Below the pieces are notes generated by a model that was not told the origin of the DNA, ran no database searches, and saw only the letters and a list, made by a program, of their open reading frames with translations. DNA of 64,000 nucleotides from an uncultured Eubacteriales bacterium (GTDB lineage: Bacteria; Bacillota; Clostridia; Oscillospirales; Acutalibacteraceae). Positions 44,263 to 52,713 of the stretch are shown here, in pieces. The DNA is taken from assembly GCA_934647945.1 (NCBI GenBank), contig CAKUFK010000009.1:1-64000 (forward strand), in the 5' to 3' direction. Position 1 is the stretch's first letter, and each line of letters opens with the position of its first letter. A program made the translations under genes and the position numbers.

Positions 44263-45291
44263 TCCCCTGAACCGGAAAAGCCGGTGTTTTTCATGAGGGA
44301 CGGCGCCCTCTTTTCCTGGCTGCCACAAGGTCTATTTCGCCAGGACGCCCTGGCCCCCGGATGCTCAGCCGGCTAAAACCCGCCATCCTCTCGTGCCCTG
44401 AGCCAAACGCGGGTGAAAAGGGGGGCCGGCCGTTGCAAATGAAACGCCCGAATGGATGGAGTAGGATAAAAAGCACTCTGCCGGGAAACGAACCTGGACC
44501 GCAGCCCTTTATCTAAAATCGTTGGTTTGGGAATCTACGTACCCGCCGACTTTCCCAAAAAGAACTCCGGCCTCGCCCCTGAAGGCTCTCTATACTGGCG
44601 GGCACTGGGGCCGGTCACCCGCCATTGTGATGTCCCACAATGGCCCTAAAAATCAAATTACCTGGGGGGTCCAGGGGGCCCCCCTTGGCGCCTCTTTCCC
44701 CGTTCCTACTCGATTAGCCTCGGGCAAATGCGGAAGCATTTGCGAGGGCCGGGGCAGGCCACGTATGATTTCGACGGCGTTCGTCGTCAAGAAAGGGGGT
44801 GGCCCGCAGGCCAAACCTTGCCATCACTTGCCAGTCTTTTATTCGCTCATGCCATAAAGCACATGCTGTGCTTTGGCACCTCCTTTCTCTGTGCGGAGAA
44901 AGGAGGCAAAGACGCAGGATCATCTGCCGGTTTTCTTACCATACAAATAGGGGCTGCGGCCCCAGGTGTTTTTTTGGTCTTAATATCATAAAACGATGAT
45001 CACCCAGACCCCTGGGAGCCCCGGGCCCCCTCTCTGTAGTTTACGCCGATTTTCATAAAAAGAAAATCGGCCAGCAATCTGGGGTCCGGGGGACCCCCGG
45101 CGGCGTTTTTGCCCCCTTTTGTTGCTACGAGCTGAAGCTCGGACAAACTCCAACACGCCCCGCAAAAACGGGTCTGGCCTTGCGGGCCACCCCTTTCTCG
45201 GCGCAAAAGGGCCGGGCAGAACGCGGCTAGAAACGTTGCCAGAATCGATCCGGCGATCATAGATCAAAAAAAGAGGGCCGGAACTTTCCTC
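44263..45291. repeat. Repeat-rich non-coding region of about 1 kb
   Basis: No convincing gene is present. It holds many short perfect inverted repeats: GCAAATGC/GCATTTGC (44724-44743), AAAGCACA/TGTGCTTT (about 44856-44875), CCTCCTTTCTC/GAGAAAGGAGG (44879-44906) and GCCGATTTTC/GAAAATCGGC (about 45043-45073). Two related modules can be seen: GGGGTCC-GGGGG-CCCCC followed by TTTCCCC or TTGCCCCC at about 44658 and 45082, in direct orientation; and a GAAAGGGGTGGCCCGC segment at about 44792 whose relative at about 45185 is inverted. This looks like stacked, decayed small repeats rather than a coding remnant. Confidence 0.6.
44500..44557 (+). repeat. Intergenic repeat copy 2 (partner at 3728)
   Basis: It begins GCAGCCCTTTATC, then GTTGGTTTGGGAATCTACG and GCCGACTTTCCC, matching the copy downstream of lacZ in the same orientation. 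Confidence 0.55.
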
Positions 45292-45320
45292 TTGATTTGA
45301 ACGGATAGGCGTGATATGCT
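45292..45320 (+). promoter_or_regulatory. Promoter of nfnAB
   Basis: TTGATT, 17 bases, TATGCT. A GGAGTTC/GGAACTCC hairpin lies in the leader at about 45341-45360. Confidence 0.65.
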
Positions 45321-45384
45321 TATAGATACTTTTAAAAAGGGGAGTTCTATCCGGAACTCCAGTTTGAACAGAGGAGAGCCGCCC

Positions 45385-46212
45385 ATGTTTCCGATCCTAC
45401 ATAAACGCGCATTGAATGCATCCGTCTCCCTGATGGAGGTGGAAGCTCCCTATATCGCCCGGAAGGCCCGGGCGGGACAGTTCATCATCCTGCGGGTAAA
45501 CGAAACCGGCGAGCGGATCCCCTTAACCATCGCCGATCACGATACCGAACGGGGGACCATCACCATCATGTATCAGAAGGTGGGGAAAACCACCCTGCTT
45601 CTGGATACGCTCGCCGCCGGGGACGCCATTCTCGATGTAGTGGGCCCGCTCGGCCGGGCGACCGAACTCGAGGGCTGCCGCCGGGTGGCGGTCGTCGGTG
45701 GGGGCGTGGGCTGCGCCATCGCTTATCCCGAGGCCAAAGCCGCCCATCAGGCCGGCGCGCAGGTGGATATGATCGCCGGTTTCCGCAACCGGGACATCGT
45801 TATGCTCGAAGACGAGTTCCGGACGGTGAGCGACCGCCTGTATATAATGACGGACGACGGTTCGTACGGTGAAAAGGGGTTTGTCACGGTCAAACTGCAG
45901 GAGCTGCTGGACGCGGGCGAGACCTACGACCTGGTAATCGCCATCGGCCCCCTGCCCATGATGCGGGCGGTGGCCGGCGTGACCAAACCCTATGGGATCA
46001 AGACTCTGGTGTCCATGAATCCGATCATGATCGACGGAACGGGGATGTGTGGGGGCTGCCGCCTGACCGTCGGAGGTGAAACCAAGTTCGCCTGTGTCGA
46101 CGGCCCGGAGTTCGACGCGCATCAGGTCGACTGGGACGAGGCGATGAAGCGCTTGACCCAGTACCGCGAGGAGGAGCACGCCTGCCGGCTGCGATTCACA
46201 GGGGAGGCTTGA
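45385..46212 (+). CDS. nfnA: NfnA-type ferredoxin:NADP+ oxidoreductase subunit (FAD, 2Fe-2S)
   Basis: The 275-residue protein belongs to the PyrK/sulfide dehydrogenase-like FAD/NAD-binding family. It has a ferredoxin-reductase barrel (about 1-95, with RIPLTIAD binding FAD), an NAD(H) domain (VAVVGGGVGCAIAYPEAKA), and a C-terminal 2Fe-2S motif, GTGMCGGCRLTVGGETKFAC. Adjacent to the GltD-like subunit this is the NfnAB pair, which couples NADH and reduced ferredoxin to NADP+ reduction by electron bifurcation. ATG 45385 has GAGGAG upstream; a frame extension to 45316 lacks one. Confidence 0.9.
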   Translation: MFPILHKRALNASVSLMEVEAPYIARKARAGQFIILRVNETGERIPLTIADHDTERGTITIMYQKVGKTTLLLDTLAAGDAILDVVGPLGRATELEGCRRVAVVGGGVGCAIAYPEAKAAHQAGAQVDMIAGFRNRDIVMLEDEFRTVSDRLYIMTDDGSYGEKGFVTVKLQELLDAGETYDLVIAIGPLPMMRAVAGVTKPYGIKTLVSMNPIMIDGTGMCGGCRLTVGGETKFACVDGPEFDAHQVDWDEAMKRLTQYREEEHACRLRFTGEA

Positions 46213-46313
46213 GGCCGGCACCATGAGCGCGGCGCACTTTTTACCGACATCCGGCCGCTTTCCACGATACGGAAGCGGCAGACCGCTAAATCCGGAAAGG
46301 ACATGGACTGATT

Positions 46314-47708
46314 ATGGCAGTGAACAAACAAACGGAAAAAACCCCGATGCCCGAACAGCCGGCATTGGAGAGAGCCGCGAATTTCGACGAGGTGGCCCTC
46401 GGTTATACGGCGGAAATGGCGCTCAATGAGGCGGCCCGCTGCCTCCACTGCAAAAACCGCCCCTGCGTTACGGGCTGCCCGGTGAACGTGCAGATCCCGG
46501 ACTTCATCGCCAAGATCGCCGAAGGGGATTTCGAAGGGGCGTATCAGACGATCCGGGAGACCAACGCCCTGCCCGCGGTCTGCGGCCGGGTATGTCCGCA
46601 GGAGAATCAATGCGAATCCAAATGTGTGCGGGGCCTCAAGGGGGAGCCGGTCGCCATCGGCCGGCTGGAGCGGTTCGCCGCCGATACCCACCGGCAGAAT
46701 ACAGCCGGGCCGGCCGCGTCCCCGGCGGTGCAAAGCGGCCGCCGGGTGGCGGTGATCGGCTCCGGTCCCGCCGGCCTGACCTGCGCGGGGGATCTGTGCC
46801 GCCTGGGATACGCGGTGACGGTATTTGAGGCGTTTCACACCGCGGGCGGCGTGCTGATGTATGGAATCCCGGAATTCCGCCTGCCCAAATCGATCGTGCA
46901 GGAGGAAATCGATGCGTTGAAATCCGCCGGTGTGGATATCCGGACCAATATGGTCATCGGCAAAACCCTATCGCTGGACGAGTTGTTCGACGAGGGGTTC
47001 GATGCCGTATTCATCGGCAGCGGCGCCGGCCTGCCGAGCTTTCTCGGCATCCCTGGCGAAGGGCTGCTGGGTGTCCTGTCCGCCAACGAGTTCCTCACCC
47101 GGGTCAACCTGATGAAGGCTTACCGGGAGGAGTATGACACCCCTGTCAAGCATGCGCGGCATGTCGTCGTCGTGGGGGGAGGCAACGTGGCCATGGACGC
47201 CGCCCGCTGCGCGAAACGCCTGGGCGCCGAAAGCGTGACGGTCATCTACCGGCGGGGGGAAGAGGAAATGCCCGCCCGGCTCGAGGAAATCCATCATGCC
47301 AAAGAGGAAGGGGTCTCATTTGAATTCCTGACCGCGCCGGTCGAGATCTGCGGAGACGAGAAGGGAGAGGTGACCGCGATTTCCTGCGTTTCCATGGAGC
47401 TCGGCGAACCGGATGCCTCCGGGAGGCGCCGCCCCAGTCCGATCCCGGGGAGTGAGCATGCGATTCAGGCGGATATGGTCATTGCGGCGATCGGAAACAC
47501 TCCTAACCCGCTGATCCGGACCACCACCCCGGGCCTGGAGGCCAACCGGCGCGGCTGCCTGATCGTGGAAGAGGACAGCCTGCGGACCACGCGCGAGGGC
47601 GTCTATGCCGGAGGCGACGCGGTGACGGGCGCGGCCACGGTCATCCTGGCGATGGGGGCCGGAAAACGGGCTGCCGCGTCGATTGACGCCTATCTCTCAA
47701 AAGCCTGA
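46314..47708 (+). CDS. nfnB: NfnB-type subunit (GltD-like NADPH oxidoreductase)
   Basis: The 464-residue protein has an N-terminal Cys-rich domain holding two 4Fe-4S clusters (CLHCKNRPCVTGCPVN, then CGRVCPQENQCESKC), followed by FAD (VIGSGPAGLTCAGDL) and NADPH (VVVGGGNVAMDAARC) Rossmann folds. Alone it could be called the glutamate synthase small subunit (gltA/gltD), but no large GltB subunit is present and nfnA is directly upstream, so NfnB is the better reading. The two genes are 101 bases apart and end at a strong terminator. Confidence 0.92.
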   Translation: MAVNKQTEKTPMPEQPALERAANFDEVALGYTAEMALNEAARCLHCKNRPCVTGCPVNVQIPDFIAKIAEGDFEGAYQTIRETNALPAVCGRVCPQENQCESKCVRGLKGEPVAIGRLERFAADTHRQNTAGPAASPAVQSGRRVAVIGSGPAGLTCAGDLCRLGYAVTVFEAFHTAGGVLMYGIPEFRLPKSIVQEEIDALKSAGVDIRTNMVIGKTLSLDELFDEGFDAVFIGSGAGLPSFLGIPGEGLLGVLSANEFLTRVNLMKAYREEYDTPVKHARHVVVVGGGNVAMDAARCAKRLGAESVTVIYRRGEEEMPARLEEIHHAKEEGVSFEFLTAPVEICGDEKGEVTAISCVSMELGEPDASGRRRPSPIPGSEHAIQADMVIAAIGNTPNPLIRTTTPGLEANRRGCLIVEEDSLRTTREGVYAGGDAVTGAATVILAMGAGKRAAASIDAYLSKA

Positions 47709-47715
47709 CCGAAAA

Positions 47716-47778
47716 AAGGAAGACGGGTCCGGCCACCGCTATATATGGTGGTTCGGATTCCCGTCTTCCCGTTTTTTG
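47716..47778 (+). terminator. Terminator of nfnAB
   Basis: GGAAGACGGG/CCCGTCTTCC (47718-47727 with 47760-47769) extends inward through a long imperfect stem and is followed by GTTTTTT. Confidence 0.9.
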
Positions 47779-47886
47779 CCGTAAGATTTTGATGTCGAAC
47801 GATTGGCGATTTAGTAGAAAGACAAAAAATCTTAGATGCCCACCTGCACTTTTTTAACAAGTTGAATAATTTTTTTCAAAATTTTC

Positions 47887-47915
47887 TTGACATTTCCGTT
47901 TGAGTAGGGTAAACT
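47887..47915 (+). promoter_or_regulatory. Promoter of the SigH-like gene
   Basis: TTGACA, 17 bases, TAAACT. Transcription would start near 47922. Confidence 0.75.
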
Positions 47916-47967
47916 GAAGATCGTATTCACATGTGTGGGTGATCGTAGGGCGTTTGAGGTGGTGGCG

Positions 47968-48570
47968 TTGAGCGCAGATTCCGCGGGGCTGCCGTTGGAA
48001 ACCCTGAGCGATGAACAACTGGCAGGACTGGCGGAAGCAGGAAGCGAGGAGGCCTTCTCCCTGCTCGTCGGGCGCTGCTCGTCCATGATCCAGGCACAGG
48101 CCCGGCGTTATCGCGGCACCCATCTCGATGCGGAGGATATGGCGCAGGAGGGGTTTTTAGGCCTCTTGTCAGCCGTCCAAACATATCGTGAAACAAAGAA
48201 GACCTCGTTCCGCACGTATGCCTCGGTCTGTATCCGCCACCGTATGGTCTCGGCCGTCAGGCGGGCTGGCGGGGAACCGCCGGTTCCGGGATTTGATCCG
48301 GAAGAGGAGGCAGGCGCCGCGGGGGTTGCCGATGGGCAGGGCGGTGTGGATCCTGCGCTGCTGGTGATGCAGCGGGAGGAGACCCTCCGGCTGCAGAAAT
48401 GGCTCGAACATATTCTGACTCCGCTGGAAAAGCGGGTGTTGTTTTATCATCTGAGCGCGTATTCCTATGAGGAAATTGCGCAAAAATTGGAGATTGGGCC
48501 CAAGACTGTGGACAATGCCCTTCAGCGTATCCGCCGGAAATTGTCCAAATCCCCCCTTCCTTCCGTGTAA
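47968..48570 (+). CDS. sigH: SigH-like sporulation RNA polymerase sigma factor
   Basis: This 200-residue sigma-70 family factor has region 2 (LDAEDMAQEGFLGLLSAVQT, then FRTYASVCIRHRM; about residues 45-100) and region 4 (LTPLEKRVLFYHLSAYSYEE, then KTVDNALQRIRRKL). The ending KTVDNALQRIRRKL is typical of SigH, which starts the sporulation cascade with Spo0A. I prefer TTG 47968, five bases after GAGGTGG and 46 bases from the predicted transcript start; GTG 47935 is in frame but would leave a 13-base leader without a ribosome site. The SigH label is by pattern only. Confidence 0.8.
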   Translation: MSADSAGLPLETLSDEQLAGLAEAGSEEAFSLLVGRCSSMIQAQARRYRGTHLDAEDMAQEGFLGLLSAVQTYRETKKTSFRTYASVCIRHRMVSAVRRAGGEPPVPGFDPEEEAGAAGVADGQGGVDPALLVMQREETLRLQKWLEHILTPLEKRVLFYHLSAYSYEEIAQKLEIGPKTVDNALQRIRRKLSKSPLPSV

Positions 48571-48702
48571 GGGGGTTCCTAAAGTAGATAACGGCTTTTG
48601 CCGTTACTATATGCCCGGGTAGCTTAAGAAGAGCGTTGGTTTTCAAAGGTGTCGGTCCGAATCCGTCGCAGGGCAAATTTTTTCTAAAGCGAGGTAACAT
48701 CC

Positions 48703-48981
48703 ATGTACGAAGACAAGACTCTGATCTGCAAGGAATGTGGCGCGGAATTCGTGTTCACCGCCGGTGAGCAGGAATTCTATGCGGAAAAAGGCTTTGTGAA
48801 TGAGCCGCAGCGCTGCAAGAACTGCCGCGACGCCCGCAAAAACGCCGCGAAGCCGGAGCGCGAGATGCATACGGCTATCTGCGCGAATTGCGGGAAGGAA
48901 GCGAAGGTTCCCTTCAAGCCCCGCGAGGATCGCCCCGTTTACTGCAGCGAGTGCTTCGCCAGCATGAGAGGCGAAGGCTGA
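48703..48981 (+). CDS. Zinc-ribbon domain protein (four CxxC motifs)
   Basis: The 92-residue protein has four CxxC knuckles: CKECG at 9, CKNC near 39, CANCG near 62 and CSEC near 86, enough for two zinc ribbons. The opening DKTLICKECGAEFVFTAGEQ is the conserved start of the probable zinc-ribbon family common in Firmicutes and Chloroflexi. Nucleic-acid or protein binding is likely, but the role is unknown. RBS AAAGCGAGG. A terminator follows 16 bases after the stop. Confidence 0.9.
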   Translation: MYEDKTLICKECGAEFVFTAGEQEFYAEKGFVNEPQRCKNCRDARKNAAKPEREMHTAICANCGKEAKVPFKPREDRPVYCSECFASMRGEG

Positions 48982-48997
48982 GGATTTTGATTCCTCG

Positions 48998-49030
48998 AAG
49001 CGGCCCGGTATTCCCGGGCCGCTTTTCTCA
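48998..49030 (+). terminator. Terminator of the zinc-ribbon gene
   Basis: The 11-base-pair stem AAGCGGCCCGG/CCGGGCCGCTT is followed by TTCTC. Confidence 0.85.
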
Positions 49031-49143
49031 TACCCTTTTCTCGGGCAGATGCGCTTGCTGCGGCTGAAACCGACGCTGCCAGGGGCGGACGCCGGAGCAC
49101 TTTCTGCGCGGATCCGCGATACGGGAACCGGACGGGTTCCGTC

Positions 49144-49173
49144 TTGACACACTCCCTCCCCTTGTGTTATAGT
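49144..49173 (+). promoter_or_regulatory. Promoter of tRNA-Thr
   Basis: TTGACA, 18 bases, TATAGT. The tRNA starts 100 bases further on, so the primary transcript has a long 5' leader. Confidence 0.75.
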
Positions 49174-49273
49174 TTTAACGGCGCCGCGGGCCGGTACGTC
49201 CGGCAAACCGGTACTCTTATTTAGGTTGTGCCGGTGTATGCTCACTAATAGGGCTGCACCGTGCATTCAATTC

Positions 49274-49349
49274 GCTGGTGTAGCTCAGTTGGTAGAGCAG
49301 CGCACTTGTAATGCGCAGGTCGGGGGTTCAAGTCCGTCCACCAGCTCCA
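49274..49349 (+). tRNA. tRNA-Thr (anticodon TGT), CCA encoded
   Basis: Acceptor GCTGGTG pairs with CACCAGC, then T and CCA (49347-49349). The anticodon loop is CTTGTAA with anticodon TGT. Total 76 bases. GC-rich DNA ends about 40 bases beyond it. Confidence 0.96.
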
Positions 49350-49355
49350 ATGTAG

Positions 49356-49391
49356 AAAGAAGTCGATTGCTGTAAGGCGGTCGACTTCTTT
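49356..49391 (+). terminator. Terminator-like hairpin after tRNA-Thr
   Basis: AAAGAAGTCGA pairs with TCGACTTCTTT across a 14-base loop. It is closely similar to the hairpin after tRNA-Leu (366-400). Confidence 0.65.
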
Positions 49392-49444
49392 CGCGTATTG
49401 TGGTACAATTAAGATACTTTATATTTGCGGAAGAAGGAGTTTGA

Positions 49445-50194
49445 GTGAAAGAATTTGTCAGCAATAGTTCGCACAAGATTATCATTGAAGAAAATGTTAT
49501 AAAAATACAGTGCGTTTTTCATGAAGAATGCAGATGGTGTGACATTGTTGATTATGATTTAGAACTCAAAAACGAGAAAAAGCGAGGTAGTCTAAAGATT
49601 ACAACGAAAAAGAGAAGCTATTTTTTTCATTTTTCACAATACAACTTTAATGATTTTGTAAATCTCTATAATCTCTTTTGTAAAAATTGCGAAACACACA
49701 AAGCTATGGTTGATATTCCTCATATTGAAGATGTCAGTGCTATGATGAAATTTGCATTTTCTTTTTACCATAAAACCACTGTCATTTTGGATGACGGATA
49801 CATTGTAATTGCCAGAGAAGGCGCGCTCAACGCTTTAGCTCACGGAATAGCAGGAGAAAAGAGAATTAGAATTGCTGATATAATGGCCGTTCAATTTAAA
49901 GAGCCGGGGATTGGGTGGGGATATATTCAATTCACACTTCCTGGAAGCATTGAGAGTAACCGTGGTATGAGTTCAGCTACAACAGATGAAAATACAATTA
50001 TTTTTGATAAAAGCGAACTCAACTATGCTATTCGCATAAAAAAGTATGTTGAAGATGTTTTGTCCAAAAAAGACACTTGCAATCAAAACACGAATAACGT
50101 TGCAGATGAAATCCGCAAATATCAACAATTGCTAGATGATGGAATCATAACACAAGAAGAATTCAAAAATATGAAGAAGAAAATTATAAGTTAA
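49445..50194 (+). CDS. DUF4429/SHOCT-domain protein
   Basis: The 249-residue protein starts at GTG 49445 after AAGGAG. A central beta-rich part (about residues 110-205; DDGYIVIAREGALNALAHG, then IGWGYIQFTLPGS) resembles DUF4429, a PH-like domain. The last 30 residues (IRKYQQLLDDGIITQEEFKN) are a SHOCT motif, a short oligomerisation element common in phage and mobile-element proteins. Its function is unknown. Base composition is far more AT-rich than the genes before tRNA-Thr, so it looks acquired. TGGTACAAT at 49402 could be an extended -10. Imperfect hairpins at 50214-50240 and 50243-50266 follow it. Confidence 0.85.
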   Translation: MKEFVSNSSHKIIIEENVIKIQCVFHEECRWCDIVDYDLELKNEKKRGSLKITTKKRSYFFHFSQYNFNDFVNLYNLFCKNCETHKAMVDIPHIEDVSAMMKFAFSFYHKTTVILDDGYIVIAREGALNALAHGIAGEKRIRIADIMAVQFKEPGIGWGYIQFTLPGSIESNRGMSSATTDENTIIFDKSELNYAIRIKKYVEDVLSKKDTCNQNTNNVADEIRKYQQLLDDGIITQEEFKNMKKKIIS

Positions 50195-50298
50195 AGCGAC
50201 CTGTATATCGCCTGCGACGAATTTTTTTGAAATTCATCGCGCGACATGAAGCTTGCGTCGTCATGTGTAACCCAAGTCGCAATTCATATTAAAAAGAC

Positions 50299-50347
50299 CA
50301 AAAACACCGCCCTTACGAATTACATTCGTAAGGGCGGTGCTTTTGGA
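50299..50347 (-). terminator. Strong terminator of the truncated minus-strand gene
   Basis: A stem of about 18 base pairs (CACCGCCCTTACGAAT with its complement) is followed on the minus strand by a T-rich tract. It lies 32 bases past the remnant's stop, so it was that gene's own terminator. Confidence 0.8.
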
Positions 50348-50378
50348 AAATCCAGTATTCAAGCGGCCTAGCGGCATA

Positions 50379-50457
50379 TTATTTCGCTTCGCTCACCGCC
50401 ACGGCACATGCCACGGTAGCACCCACCATGGGGTTGTTGCCCATCCTGATATAACCA
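50379..50457 (-). pseudogene. C-terminal fragment of an interrupted gene
   Basis: The minus strand encodes NGYIRMGNNPMVGATVACAV followed by AVSEAK and a stop at 50379, with its own terminator downstream. This reads like the conserved C-terminus of a housekeeping protein, which I cannot name. Upstream, this reading frame runs into the stop region of the neighbouring minus-strand biosynthetic gene, where the composition turns AT-rich. The fragment therefore appears to be what remains of a resident gene after the cluster inserted or a deletion joined them. Confidence 0.6.
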
Positions 50458-51489
50458 TTATTGGAGCGTTTGAATTGCTTGACCGATTGCATTGAGAACC
50501 TCTTCATCATATCTTTTTAAATTCTCGAGACAATCCATAATGCTTGTGCAATAACCCCATTCCAATTCGTTATACCGGCGAGCCGTCCAGTCCCGACATT
50601 CATACAAGCCTATTATTTGCCAATTTTTGGTATGAGAAAGGTCGTAATTTACACTAATCCGGTGGCATATGCCGTTTAAGCTATCATTCTGCATGGGAAG
50701 CCAAATCTTGTGCCGAAAAACTTCAGCGAAATTGTGACAGTTAAAATTATGCCATGCTATATCACAAATTCGTTTCGTCCTATTCTTAATGATATCCAGA
50801 TCGACATCATACAGCTTTTCATCCCAGTACCGAAATTTTTGTATATAAGTATCCCAAACCGCGTTGGACTGATTCTGTAACATTATTTTTTGAATCCTCA
50901 TAAGTCCATCTACCAGGGTATAAGTACACTCGTTTTTTTCTCCGATTATAAATAACTCATCAATTTCCTCATAGGAAGGCACTTGGGGATCCCCCTGCGC
51001 GTTTGCCTTATCCGCCATCATCAGCTTTTCGTCTTCACAGCCAATTATCACGCGAAACGGATCAAGTTGATTCCCTTTTATCCGGGCGAGGATGGGTATT
51101 CCCCGATTCAGCGAGCACTGAATCGCATCAGGAAAACCGGTTTTTAATATGGTGTATTGATAACCGGTTAACCCAAACAAAAAATCAATCACTTCGGGGG
51201 AATTTTCAAAATTTTGATTTGCACCGTCATCTGTAAAAGATGGGCGAAGTGATGATCTTCCACTTAATGTGTCAAAAAGGAAAAAAATATCTTCTTGTAA
51301 TTTTACTGTTGATTTGCGGCAATTTCCACAGTCCGTACAATTCCCGCTTGTTTTCATTTCACAATTGTAATCATCCTTACCATGAATATTTTCCAACAGC
51401 ATTATTACGCTTGCATAGCAGTTAATAAAATTTAGACGGCTGAATGCACAAAACGGGTATGCGAATTCGATTTTCTGGTTAATTTTCAA
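50458..51489 (-). CDS. Papain-like (C39/BtrH-N-like) protein of the biosynthetic locus
   Basis: The protein has about 343 residues. Near the N-terminus FSRLNFINCYASVIMLLE places a Cys in the position of the nucleophile of papain-fold BtrH-N/C39-like proteins. A middle segment (SLNRGIPILARIKG, then FRVIIGCEDEKLMMAD) matches the usual 'G-P-V-I ... V-x-G-Y-D' strands. A CxxCGNC segment (about residue 50) could bind metal. The start is uncertain: TTG 51489 follows AGGGAGG very closely, ATG 51516 and TTG 51546 lack ribosome sites. It is the only member transcribed away from the rest, apart from the Cys-rich unknown. Its role is perhaps acyl or peptidyl transfer or cleavage. Confidence 0.6.
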   Translation of the reverse strand: MKINQKIEFAYPFCAFSRLNFINCYASVIMLLENIHGKDDYNCEMKTSGNCTDCGNCRKSTVKLQEDIFFLFDTLSGRSSLRPSFTDDGANQNFENSPEVIDFLFGLTGYQYTILKTGFPDAIQCSLNRGIPILARIKGNQLDPFRVIIGCEDEKLMMADKANAQGDPQVPSYEEIDELFIIGEKNECTYTLVDGLMRIQKIMLQNQSNAVWDTYIQKFRYWDEKLYDVDLDIIKNRTKRICDIAWHNFNCHNFAEVFRHKIWLPMQNDSLNGICHRISVNYDLSHTKNWQIIGLYECRDWTARRYNELEWGYCTSIMDCLENLKRYDEEVLNAIGQAIQTLQ

Positions 51490-51621
51490 AACCTCCCTAA
51501 TAATTTTACCCAGCATTACTAAATACGTACTATTACGGGTTTTCAATCACGATTTAATTGCCTATATTTTAAATGAAAAGAGAATAACATCAGTCAGTCT
51601 TCTATACGATGTGAGGAAAAC

Positions 51622-52668
51622 ATGAACGATCCATATAATATGAAAAATAAACTATATGCCCATCTGGACACCCTAAACATGATTGTAAAAAATAAACCAT
51701 GGCACTCTTTCTGCCTTGAGATACATCCCACTAACTACTGTACTCATAACTGCACGGATTGCACCAGCAGCCCTTATCGTTTACATCATCCCAAACAGTA
51801 TTTACCTGCACCGGAATTGTTTAAAGTTCTCAAACGGTTTTCTCAATTACAAGGTAAATCAATATTGTGGAGCGGCGGCGGCGAACCTTGTAGCTACAAG
51901 TGCAAACTAACCAACAAGCGTTTTCTAGATATTGCGCAATATGCCGCCAGCCTTGCGTTGCAGCAGGGCCTGTATACCAACGGCAGTTGTTTGAACGACG
52001 AGCTTTCAGATTATATCTTGGATAAATTTGAATTCATTCGTATCAGTTTGGACGCATTTACAGAGACGACATATAAATCGATACGCAAAACCGATGATTA
52101 CTTACGCGTAATGAAAACCCTTCAGCACTTAATCCATCTCAAAAAAGAACGTGGTATAAATACATGCATTGGTATTTCCTTTGTACTGCGAGAAAACAAT
52201 CTTAACGATCTCAATTGCCTCAAAAGCTGGGTAACCCAATATCCTGTCGACTATATATACTTTAGGCCGGTAGTCAATTCAGAGGGCAGCACATTAAACG
52301 AAGACCTTCTCGAAAACGCCTATTCCCGAATCCATGACGCGGAGAAAAGTACCCGTTCGGTCAAACTAATCACACGTCTCAATAAAGCGAACGGCAACTT
52401 AGCCACCCCCTGTCATTATCATTATTTTTGCCCCTGTCTGAGTGCTGACGGCAATTTATATCAATGCTGCCATCATATAGGGAATAAAAAATTTTTATTG
52501 GCGGCGCCAAGCGGTGAAGCCCTCTCTATATTGGATACGGCACTCGACCGCAGGGACAAGGTGTATATCGACAATACTTGTCCGATCAATTGCAGAGCTG
52601 TTGCGATCAATAACGAGATTACCCAGTTGATAGCCTGTCAACAGTACACACACAAAAACTTTATGTGA
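51622..52668 (+). CDS. Radical SAM protein with SPASM-like C-terminal Cys cluster
   Basis: The 348-residue protein has the radical SAM cluster motif Cys40-x3-Cys44-x2-Cys47 (YCTHNCTDC), SGGGEP for SAM contact, and a RISLDAFTE strand typical of the TIM barrel. The C-terminal third has CHYHYFCPC, CCHHIGN and CPINC, enough Cys to hold an auxiliary cluster as SPASM or twitch domains do. Such enzymes modify peptides or carry out dehydrogenations; BtrN of butirosin synthesis is of this kind. RBS GTGAGG before ATG 51622. It is divergent from the papain-like gene. Confidence 0.85.
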   Translation: MNDPYNMKNKLYAHLDTLNMIVKNKPWHSFCLEIHPTNYCTHNCTDCTSSPYRLHHPKQYLPAPELFKVLKRFSQLQGKSILWSGGGEPCSYKCKLTNKRFLDIAQYAASLALQQGLYTNGSCLNDELSDYILDKFEFIRISLDAFTETTYKSIRKTDDYLRVMKTLQHLIHLKKERGINTCIGISFVLRENNLNDLNCLKSWVTQYPVDYIYFRPVVNSEGSTLNEDLLENAYSRIHDAEKSTRSVKLITRLNKANGNLATPCHYHYFCPCLSADGNLYQCCHHIGNKKFLLAAPSGEALSILDTALDRRDKVYIDNTCPINCRAVAINNEITQLIACQQYTHKNFM

Positions 52669-52713
52669 TGAATCCATCCGGCCTATTTACTTATTTATAA
52701 ACGATGTAAGATT

